A stretch of 10,528 nt of DNA from Daldinia sp. FL1419. Its lineage: Eukaryota; Ascomycota; Sordariomycetes; Xylariales; Hypoxylaceae. This document shows positions 1 to 6,569 of the stretch, in pieces (position 1 is the first letter of the stretch; each line of letters opens with the position of its first letter). The position numbers were made by a program, and so were the translations under genes. Where the stretch lies: assembly GCA_025201765.1 (NCBI GenBank), contig MU623764.1:1-10528 (forward strand), given 5' to 3'. The notes beneath the pieces were generated by a model. It was not told where the DNA came from and searched no databases. It saw only the letters and a program-made list of their open reading frames with translations.

Positions 1-620
1 TTAAAAAATAAATATAATATTATAATATTAAATTAAATTATAAAAATAAGAATTGATAATGGTTTTTTATAAAAATATAAAGTTATTTATATATATTTAT
101 ATTTTATATAAATTATATATATTTTAATCCTCTTTTAGAATAATTTTTTTATAATATAATAACATTTTTATTATTTATTAAAAAAAATAATAAAATTATT
201 TTAGACTTTATTATTACTTTATATTTAAATCGTTATTATATTATTTTATAGAATTTAAGTATTATAATATATAAAATATTTTTCTATATTAAAATTTAAT
301 TATTTTTATTAAAAGATAAATTCTAATAAAAATATAAGGTAAAATTAAAATTATAATAATGTAATTTATGTGGATAGATAGTGGATAGGTTTTTTCTGAA
401 ATATAGTTCCTACTTGGAATAAATACTAATAAATGGATTGAATATTTGTAATATATTTTAGGTAAATCAAGATAGTAATAAATAAATAAAAAATAATATA
501 ATAATATTAATAAAATATAAATTTAATTTTATATATTATAATAATTATTAAATTTAATATTATATCTATTTATTTAGAATTAATTTAATTTAATTTAAAT
601 TTAAATTTAAAATATTATAT
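1..620. other. AT-saturated RIP-like tract, no gene seen
   Basis: This stretch is almost entirely A and T with abundant TpA and very few C or G, which is the expected end state of repeat-induced point mutation (C to T on both strands) in filamentous ascomycetes. No open frame of useful length is visible on either strand. A few less extreme patches, for example around 368-425, probably remain from an older element. Because the LINE relic begins just downstream, part of this tract could be the decayed upstream portion of the same LINE, but I cannot read any motif that shows it. Confidence 0.6.
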
Positions 621-1480
621 ATGGAATTAATATTAAAGAACCTTTATAATATGAATGTAATAATAGGAGATTTTAATGTATATTATCCCTTATGGGATAA
701 AGAAGAAAGGATATTCCAATATACTTCCAAGGTTTTTGAACTAATAATTTGTTGGAATTCTAAATTTACTATGGAAATAGGGACAATAATTAGGTAAATA
801 TAGGGTTATAAGGATTTGATATTGGATTTAGTGTAGGTAAATAAAAAATTTAAATATTTAAAACTAAGGCCTTTTAACTGGGAAAAATTTAATTATATTA
901 TTTAATATTTTAATATTATTATACTGTATTCAGATCCGGTTCAAAATTAATTTAAATTAAAAGGTTAAATGTAAAAGCACTTAAATAAAAGGTTTATAAA
1001 AATAAAAATATAAAATATAAATGTACTAAAAAAAAATAAATAATCCTAAAAAACTCGATAAGTATATGGATTACCTTATTGAAGAACTAAAAAAAATTGT
1101 TTCGACTGTAGTCCCACATTGTACCTAACCCATAACATAACTAATATTATGGTAAAATAATAAAATTGAAATATTTTATAAAAAATAAAAGAAATGTATA
1201 AATAATAAATGAATTAAAAAATGTAGAAGTATTGGAAAGTCTTTAGTAAAGTTTAAATAGTATTAAAGAAAATCATAAATAAAATTAAAAAAAATAACTA
1301 GAAATTAACTTTAATAAAAATTTTAAAAAATAATAAAATCCTATAAAAGATAAAAAAATAAATTAAATTATATAATTAATAACCTATTAAAAAAAACTTT
1401 TTAACGTTATATTATTAATTTAATAAAAAATTATAAATTATAAATAAAAAGGAAAAAAATATAATGTTAGGGGAAAGATT
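621..1480 (+). pseudogene. RIP-decayed Tad-like LINE ORF2 relic (endonuclease domain and linker)
   Basis: Reading the frame that begins at the ATG at 621, three landmarks of the endonuclease/exonuclease/phosphatase domain of non-LTR retrotransposons stay in register: GDFN at 666-677 followed by PLWD at 687-698, DLILDLV at 813-833, and SDP at 930-938 where the family has SDH. In-frame stops at 795 (TAA) and 834 (TAG) break it. The TAG directly after DLV sits where LINEs often have W, as expected for RIP of TGG. In another frame, 1051-1125 reads KLDKYMDYLIEELKKI and then a VVP segment, resembling the linker between endonuclease and reverse transcriptase in Tad-clade elements. Beyond about 1130 the frame dissolves into lysine, asparagine and stops. 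The reverse transcriptase is not recognisable. The element is dead. Clade assignment is by memory of family motifs, not by search. Confidence 0.7.
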
Positions 1481-1564
1481 TTTTTTAAATCCTGCAATTA
1501 ATTTACTAGTTTTTTTGGATTGGTCGCTTTATGATTAGTTTGACTTTCAGGACCAATTAATCTT

Positions 1565-1985
1565 AAAATTGGGGTAATATAATTATATAATTAAAGATAC
1601 CTTATAATACCTTATTTACCTTTATAAAATTAACCTTTTTAAGGTCTTTATAGGCTTTTTAGAATATAAATAGGCCTCCAAGAGTTGTTTTCTTGCCTGA
1701 TCAATTTAAATTCATTATAGCTCTTTAAGAATCATTTTTATAGAGTTTTTATATAATAATATATAATTTCAATCCTTTTTTTAATATTATTTTTTATAAT
1801 GCGTTACCATTGGCAAACAATTATTTCTAATAATTATTTTATTTGATTATTTTAATATCTTCTTTAAGATATAATCTTTTATTTTTATATAATTTTTAAT
1901 TTATTATAGGGTAATTAAAATATAAGGTATATTTTATAAGAGCTATTAAAATTTTTATTTAATATATAATCCCTTATGAATTAAT
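1565..1985 (+). repeat. Degenerate (RIP-mutated) copy of the island's dispersed repeat
   Basis: This segment follows, in order and with mostly C-to-T and G-to-A differences, the better preserved copy at 8735-9060. It has the upstream GTAATATAATTATATAATT block (1575 on), a TATA-like box and AGGCCTCC (about 1665-1680), GAGTTGTTTTCTTGCCTGATCA (1682-1704 region), a GCGTTACCATTGGC block (1801-1814) matching GCGCTACCATTGCC at 8890-8903, a TTTGATTATTTT block (1842 on) matching the CCGATCATCC region at 8932, and a TTAAGATATAAT block matching TTAGGATATAGT. It is on the plus strand. The TGATCA at 1698-1703 survived mutation. The family resembles a solo LTR or MITE-like element with an internal promoter; the exact ends are not visible. 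Confidence 0.7.
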
Positions 1986-3394
1986 TATTATTTAATTAAA
2001 TTAAATTTCTTAATATTATTAATTTTTTTTATAATTTTTTATAATAATATATACCTCTTTTATTTTTAATTAAATATATTATTTTAAATATTAACTACCA
2101 TTTTTAATAATTATTTTTATTAACCTTTTATTTGATTATTTTAATATTTTTTTTATGATATAATTATATTATATTTAATTATTAAAATTCCTGTTTTATT
2201 AAAGCTCCTGTTCTATTAAAGTTTTTGTTTTATTATAGTTTTTATTCTATTACAATTCTTATTTAATAATATTAACCCTGAATTTAAATTCTTATTTAAT
2301 ATATAAACCCCTAAAAATTAATTCTTATTTAATTAAGTTAATCTCTTTAACTACCACCTTTTATATAATTTTTTATTATAATTTATAATTTTCCTTTTTT
2401 GTTAAATATACATCTATTTAATTTTTTAAATATTAATTACCATTTTTAACAATTATTTCTATTAATTTTTTTATTTAATTATTATAGTATTTTTTTTAAA
2501 TTATAATTTATTATAAAGTAGTTAAAATATAAAACAAAATATATTTTATAAGAATTATTAAAATTCATATTCAATATATAAACCTTTAAAAATTATTTTC
2601 TTATCTAATTATATTAAATTCTTTAAAAATCATTTTTTATATAATTTCTTATAATAATATATAATTTTTTTTATTTTTAATTAAATATATTATTTTAAAT
2701 ATTATTTACTATTATTAATAATTATTTTTATTAATAATTTTATTTAATTATTTTAATATTTTTTTTAAGATATAATTATTTTATATATTTTATTTTATTT
2801 AGATCTTTAATTTATTATAAGGTACCTAACTGAAGTGCAGGGCAGGGTATATCTTACAAAAATTATTAAAGCTTTTATTCAATATAAATAAGCCTTTAAA
2901 AATTATTTTATTATTTAATCAAATAAAGTTCTATAAGATTATCATATTCTTTTATAGTTTTTATAATAATTTATAAATTTGCTTTTTTATTAAATATATT
3001 ATCTTTTCTTCTTAAACACTAATAATCAACTTTATTAATTAATATTTTATTTGATTATTTTAATATTTTTTTTAGGATATAATTATTATATATTTAGTTA
3101 TTAAAGTTTTTATTTAATATATAAATTTTTAAAAATTAATATTTATTTAATTAGGTTAAGCCTTTTAAATATTATCTTTTATATAATTTTTTATAATAAT
3201 TTATGATTTTTTTCTTATATTGAATATATTATCTATTTTATCTTTATTTTTTAAGTATTAATAATTACCTTATTTATTAATATTTTATTTAATTGTTTTA
3301 ATATCTACCCTTTTTAGGATATAGTTAATTATAAAATAGTTGAAGTATAGGGTATATTTTATAAAAGTTATTAAAGTTCCAATTTAAAATATAT
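1986..3394 (+). repeat. Array of heavily RIP-mutated partial repeat units
   Basis: Recurrent landmarks of the same repeat reappear here in partial, roughly tandem units of about 245-350 bp. The block equivalent to TTAGGATATAGTT recurs near 2153, 2503, 2762, 3069 and 3313. The block equivalent to GGTATATCCTGCAGGAGCTA recurs near 1925, 2540, 2845 and 3350. TTTGATTATTTT recurs near 2131 and 3050. The best preserved piece is AAGTGCAGGGCAGGGTATAT at 2833-2852. Almost all differences from the island copies are transitions towards A/T. Units appear to lack the TATA-bearing 5' part, so the array looks like repeated 3' portions rather than full copies. No coding potential is visible. Confidence 0.6.
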
Positions 3395-3552
3395 ATTAAA
3401 TTAGGGTAGTATAATTATATAATTAAAGTTACCTTATAAAACCTTATTAATTTCTATGAAATAAACCCTTTTAAAGTCTTTATAAACTTTTTTAAATGTA
3501 AATAGGTTTTTAAGGGTTGTTTTCTTGTTTGATTAGGTTAAGTTCTTAAGTA
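3395..3552 (+). repeat. Degenerate copy of the promoter-like 5' half of the repeat
   Basis: It begins with TTAGGGTAGTATAATTATAT and continues through a TTACCTTATAAAACC block, AAAGTCTTTATAAAC, AAATGTAAATAGG (decayed TATA box), and GGGTTGTTTTCTTG followed by TTTGATTAGGTTAAGTTC at about 3528-3545. That matches CCTGATCAGTTCAAGTTC at 8793-8810 with transitions only. The copy stops where the inverted-repeat block begins at 3560. Confidence 0.65.
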
Positions 3553-3652
3553 AAATTAAATCCAGGACGAAGCCGGTAGCCAAAATTGTAATTTAATTCC
3601 AATAGGAAGCGGACGAAGTCCGGGTATCGAATAAGTGTAATTTATTTAAATT

Positions 3653-3796
3653 ATTTTTAATAGATTTAATAAATTTAATAAATTTAAGAAATTTAATAGA
3701 TTTAATAGATTTAATAGATTTAATAGATTTAATAGATTTAATAGATTTAATAGATTTAATAGATTTAATAGATTTAATAGATTTAATAGATTTAAT
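3653..3796. repeat. 9-bp minisatellite, unit ATTTAATAG
   Basis: About sixteen head-to-tail copies of the 9-mer ATTTAATAG. The left few units carry changes (AATTTAATA and AAATTTAAG types) and the right dozen are essentially perfect. Such uniformity within otherwise mutation-saturated DNA suggests recent expansion after RIP. Confidence 0.9.
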
Positions 3797-3830
3797 TTGA
3801 TTTAAATAACTTTTTAAATTATTATAACAA

Positions 3831-3850
3831 ATCGGTCACACGTGACCGAT
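3831..3850. repeat. Perfect palindrome ATCGGTCAC-AC-GTGACCGAT
   Basis: Two 9-bp arms are exactly complementary around a 2-bp centre, which also contains the E-box-like CACGTG. It lies in a small GC-richer islet that continues to about 3870, inside AT-rich DNA. It could be a protein-binding site, a hairpin or a transposon end. No partner copy is seen in the window. Confidence 0.8.
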
Positions 3851-3916
3851 GGGTCCATCCCGAAGCCCGCAAAAAAATATTATTTTAATTATTTTTTTTG
3901 GAAATTTAAAACGTTC

Positions 3917-3947
<31 letters not shown>

Positions 3948-3948
3948 A
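3917..3948. repeat. T11A21 homopolymer junction
   Basis: Eleven T residues are followed directly by twenty-one A residues. Such a junction is intrinsically nucleosome-disfavouring and can fold back. It could be the tail of a retroposed element, but no body is recognisable next to it. Exact length is uncertain because homopolymers are error-prone. Confidence 0.8.
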
Positions 3949-4053
3949 CTTAGAATTTTGTTGAAATCTGCTAAGTCCCTCAGAAACTACCCTGGAGTGG
4001 CGTGGGTAAATGTGGCTTATTTAGGTGGATTTTTTTAGTGGGTGGTCCGTGCG

Positions 4054-4096
4054 CTTATCAGTTCTTATCAATTATTATCAATTTCTTATCAATTAT
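4054..4096. repeat. Four near-tandem TTATCA units at about 10-11 bp
   Basis: Four copies of (C)TTATCA with a short AT spacer (4054-4060, 4064-4070, about 4075-4080, 4085-4091) are spaced by roughly one helical turn. TTATC is the complement of the GATA-factor core, so this could be a cluster of GATA-type sites. It could equally be a decayed microsatellite. Confidence 0.5.
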
Positions 4097-4151
4097 ACAT
4101 AGTAATTTATTGGAAGAGTTTCAGTATAATACACCGGACTTCGTCCTGGAT

Positions 4152-4429
4152 AAAATTGTTAGTTTATGCCTTAAGTTTTCTTAAGGTTTTGTGTCGGAAG
4201 ATTATTGACATGGGTAGAGAAAAAAATGACCTTACTAAGCATGTCAACCCCTTAAATTGACCTTATAATTTTTAAATCTTAAATAACCTTATATATTTAA
4301 TTTTTTTTAATTTTATTAATTTTCCTTATTTAATTAGGATATCAAAACATTTTTTTAAATTAAAAAATCTTGGATTTTGAGGTTTTTATAAATTATTTAC
4401 GTTTTATTAGCCAAATATATGAGCTTTTT
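4152..4429. other. AT-rich intergenic stretch, no gene seen
   Basis: The block runs from the inverted-repeat block to the first bases of the island. It includes a short patch of mixed composition (about 4185-4260) and then AT-rich DNA. I see no open frame with credible composition, no RNA gene and no recognisable repeat. The shift to balanced composition happens at about 4420. Confidence 0.5.
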
Positions 4430-4507
4430 TCTGATTGGCCAGCCATGCCAGCCTCTTCTGATTGGCTAGCCTTGCATTGCACCCAGCCACATCCTAATTG
4501 ATCAGCC
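4430..4507 (+). repeat. Three related 15-mers, two with CCAAT-type cores
   Basis: TCTGATTGGCCAGCC (4430-4444) and TCTGATTGGCTAGCC (4457-4471) differ at one base. CCTAATTGATCAGCC (4493-4507) is a third relative differing from the first only by transitions. The first two contain ATTGG, the reverse of CCAAT, and the third contains TGATCAG, so the GATCAG box here appears inside the same frame as GGCCAG. They lie just upstream of the promoter-like repeat half. Confidence 0.65.
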
Positions 4508-4529
4508 TTATGCTTAGCCACATATTGAA

Positions 4530-4660
4530 TTGCGTAGCGTAATTACATAATTGAAGCTACCTTTAGCTTCCATGAAACCTCCTCTCTACAGGCTTTTTCT
4601 GGATCTAAATAGGCCCTCAAGAGTTGTTTCTTGTCTGATCAGCACATCATCACCTTATGA
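4530..4660 (+). repeat. Promoter-like 5' half of the dispersed repeat (left of the genes)
   Basis: It shares with the copies at 8075 and 8735 the block GTAATTACATAATTGAAGC (4539 on), ACAGGCTTTTT, a weakened TATA box (ATCTAAATAGG, about 4602-4612), CCCTCAAGAGTTGTTTC and CTGATCAG (4635-4642). After this the sequence departs from the repeat and runs into the broken coding remnant. It is in the same orientation as the plus-strand genes. It could be a truncated repeat copy or a repeat promoter captured by the downstream gene. Confidence 0.7.
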
Positions 4661-5112
4661 AGCACCCCTACTAACCCCCCTAGCACCTCTATTAGCACCC
4701 CTCATAGACACCATACAGCAAGACCCTCCTACTGTCAAGTCGAAATTGCTATTTATGGAGCTACTACTTGGGACCAAGCCTGCGATCAGTTGAAGTTCGA
4801 ATCCACCCCACGTGACTCCGAGAAGATTTAAGTCTGTTCGAGAGAGGCTCGGAGATCTTGGAAAAGGACCTACTGTATCTGATGTTATTGATGTTACCGA
4901 TCTGATCAGAGATTATGCTGGAGCTTTCAAGGAAGCCGAAGCAGATGCTACGAACGTCAACCCTGACCACTACGTGTATGACCCAATTTCGAAAAGTCAT
5001 CAAGAGATGGGCCGAGGACGAATTATATATTAAGAACCACTACCAAGTACACGATCAGACGAAAAGAGCACTCATTGGAACCTACTACGACGACAGTCAC
5101 GACCCCGGCTAG
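4661..5112 (+). pseudogene. Unrecognised coding remnant with two apparent +1 frameshifts
   Basis: Three consecutive segments with protein-like composition lie in successive frames. The first reads VEIAIYGATTWDQACDQLKF (from 4739) and ends at TAA 4829. The second reads KSVRERLGDLGKGPTVSDVI onward to about 4991. The third reads VIKRWAEDELYIKNHYQVHD and ends at TAG 5110-5112. Each switch is cured by removing a single base from a homopolymer: TTT at 4827-4829 and AAAA at 4992-4995. That pattern fits real inactivation or homopolymer errors in the assembly. There is no ATG in a suitable place; upstream 4661-4738 is open but low in complexity. I do not recognise the family. It carries GATCAG boxes at 4783, 4903 and 5052 like the intact genes. 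Confidence 0.5.
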
Positions 5113-5246
5113 GAATAGGTATTGGACCAAATCTTTTTTTTCTATTTTATTTTTATCTTATTTTTGGATTCTACATACACAGAGATCGACCGTTGATCAG
5201 TTCGTTACACAGCAATATTTGATGTTGTTGTCTTTTTTTTTTACGC
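5113..5246. other. Convergent intergenic spacer with T-rich runs
   Basis: This spacer separates the plus-strand remnant from the 3' end of the minus-strand gene. It holds several T runs (for example 5133-5142 and 5231-5242), plausible for 3' ends of transcripts on either side, and one TGATCAG at 5194-5200. No gene is seen. Confidence 0.4.
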
Positions 5247-6108
5247 CTAAGAAAGTATTTTTCTCGCCAGTTTCCGACCGTTATATTTGTTGATTGCTGG
5301 GGAGCTCTCTTCAGTTACGTCCTCGCGAATAGGAGGCACACGATCAGCTCGAGCGCGCAAGAATTTAAGCTCAGGAGCTCGAAGGTTGCACTTGGTCATG
5401 ATATAAAGACAGTTACCACAGTCGTCTTCACCAGGAAGAGTATGGCATCCAAAGAATGGCCACATGCCAGCACGGTTTTCAGAATCAGACGATCGGAAGT
5501 GTTCTTCACAGAGCTTGCAAGGAGCCTCATTCGGATAGCCAAAAGCCTGAGCCACCAAGCCTCTTATGCGACGAGAATCGGTCAAGATTTTGGCTATGTA
5601 TTCACCAACAGGACTGCCTCCACGGATATCAACATGTACAATGGGTTGATCAATTGATCGTGACAGAGCAATATCACGATAATGGGGACGGCAAGGACTG
5701 TTCTTCCAAAAGTCGATGCTAGTGATTCTCCAGCGAATATACCGATTAGCTCCAGCACCACCTAGGACCTCGAATTCCATCATACCGAGCATCTAGACGT
5801 CATGATCAGCCAGGAATTACTTAGACTGCTTCGAAAAGACTTACAAGACGATGGAAATCGAGGAGAGGACCACCAATATGCGCGACTGATTTCCAGTATT
5901 TCTTAAGCTCGTCCATATCATCAGCTTGATCGAATCGTACTGCAGGAGCACGGCCAAATGACGGAGCAACAGAAACGACAACAGACTGATCATTTGAGCT
6001 ATCGTTATCGTTATCACTGCTTTCCAGAATACTAGCTGTCGACGATATCACTGACGAGAAACTGTCACTCGAAGAGCTTGCATTTATAGGCTTGAATTGA
6101 GAAGACAT
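5247..6108 (-). CDS. Two-exon gene: 269-aa protein with DUF3716-like cysteine cluster
   Basis: Exon 1 is 6108-5845 (88 codons) and exon 2 is 5792-5247 (181 codons plus TAG), joined in phase 0 across a 52-bp intron. Residues about 10-45 are rich in Ser, Asp and Asn and look disordered. The C-terminal part has six cysteines in the pattern PC-x2-C-x20-C-x8-C-x2-C-x6-C (Cys180, 183, 204, 213, 216, 223), with WPFFGC and CGNCLY between. This resembles DUF3716, a fungal family of unknown function with PCxxC, GPFxxC and CxNC motifs; zinc binding is an inference from the spacing. The loop between the second and third Cys is longer than I recall as typical. No signal peptide or membrane segment is visible. 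It is head-to-head with the C48 protease gene and shares a 461-bp promoter with it. The start ATG at 6108 is the first in exon 1. Family assignment is from motif memory. Confidence 0.75.
5793..5844 (-). other. 52-bp intron of the DUF3716-like gene
   Basis: On the minus strand the donor is GTAAGT (5844-5839), the consensus fungal donor, and the acceptor is CTAG ending at 5793. Removing it joins two open frames in phase 0. CTGAT within GGCTGATCATG (about 15 bases before the acceptor) is the best branch-point candidate (CTRAY), and it coincides with the GATCAG box at 5803-5809. Without splicing, exon 1 ends at a TAA inside the intron. Confidence 0.85.
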
Positions 6109-6569
6109 CTTATGCTTGGTACCTGATCAGACGAAATGAAGCATTTTGGGATGAAAAAGATGAAAGAATAAGCCCCGGGGGGGAGAGAGAGAGGAAGGAA
6201 GAAGCCCATGGCATTGAGCCATGGTATTGAGAGAAGCTATTCATGATCAGTGTGATCAAATTGGTGCTGAACGCCGCTCAGTGTTCACGTACAAGTTCAA
6301 GCATACACACCACACCAAAATTGCAGCTGCAGCCAATAAGAACTTACCGATTCAGGAAGCGACGATCATGAATTGGAGCATAAAATAGCATCAATCGCCC
6401 TCTTCTACCTCTAGCACTTTTTCTCCTCCACAACACAGTTTTCTCTTCCTCAAAGCTTATATTCCACCTGATCAGGTCAACGCGATTTATACGGCACGCA
6501 TTTGATACCAATATCGCTATAAGTCACTGACCGCCATAAACAGCGTCAAGTTAGCATCCAGTCACCAAT
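6109..6569. promoter_or_regulatory. Shared divergent promoter region
   Basis: These 461 bp separate the two divergently transcribed genes. On the plus strand a TATA-like CATAAAATAG at 6379-6388 is followed by pyrimidine-rich DNA (about 6397-6455), a usual fungal arrangement at transcription starts of the protease gene. For the minus-strand gene, the purine-rich plus strand (about 6155-6205, including G7 and GA repeats) is a pyrimidine tract on its own strand. A CCAAT box lies at about 6333. GATCA boxes occur at 6124, 6244, 6253, 6363 and 6469; the last is within the 12-bp palindrome ACCTGATCAGGT (6466-6477). The arrangement implies co-regulation, which is an inference. Confidence 0.6.
6206..6231 (+). 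repeat. Tandem 13-mer CCATGG(C/T)ATTGAG
   Basis: CCATGGCATTGAG (6206-6218) is followed immediately by CCATGGTATTGAG (6219-6231), differing at one base. It lies upstream of the minus-strand gene next to the purine-rich tract. It may be a simple tandem duplication with no function. Confidence 0.85.

Larger units (their letters stand above)
3560..4151. mobile_element. MITE-like block bounded by inverted ATCCAGGACGAAG motifs
   Basis: The left end reads ATCCAGGACGAAGCCGGT (3560-3576, approximate) and the right end reads ACCGGACTTCGTCCTGGAT (4133-4151), its reverse complement except for one missing base. A third copy of the core, CGGACGAAGTCCG, lies inside at 3610-3622 and is itself a short hairpin (CGGAC stem, GAA loop). 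The 592-bp interior holds the minisatellite, the palindrome and the T11A21 tract listed separately, and no credible gene; the short open frames at 4002-4260 look spurious. TAAAATT occurs beside both ends (3551-3557 and 4151-4157) but is offset by three bases on the left, so it is weak evidence for a target-site duplication. It may be a non-autonomous DNA transposon or simply two inverted copies of a GC-rich motif. Confidence 0.45.

Noticed and set aside
1986..3394. CRISPR-like or centromeric satellite array
   Set aside because: The units vary from about 245 to 350 bp, have no constant repeat plus unique spacer, and are explained as RIP-mutated copies of the dispersed repeat.
4002..4260. Short plus-strand open frames of 60 and 72 codons
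   Set aside because: They overlap each other in different frames, cover the TTATCA repeats and the inverted-repeat end, and have no protein-like composition.
4551..4793. 80-codon plus-strand open frame
   Set aside because: Its ATG lies upstream of the repeat's TATA-like box and the first half translates repeat DNA. Only the last part could belong to the coding remnant.
4781..4815. tRNA-like B box (GTTCGAATCC at about 4795-4804) suggesting a tRNA or SINE
   Set aside because: The flanking stem does not pair, no acceptor or anticodon arm can be built upstream, and the same bases read well as part of the coding remnant.
4985..4996. Programmed +1 frameshift in the coding remnant
   Set aside because: No known slippery sequence or stimulatory element is evident, there are two switches, and both sit at homopolymers, so mutation or sequencing error is simpler.
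5442..5722. Plus-strand open frames opposite the DUF3716-like exon
   Set aside because: They are shadows of the minus-strand gene, which has a recognisable cysteine cluster and a confirmed-looking intron.
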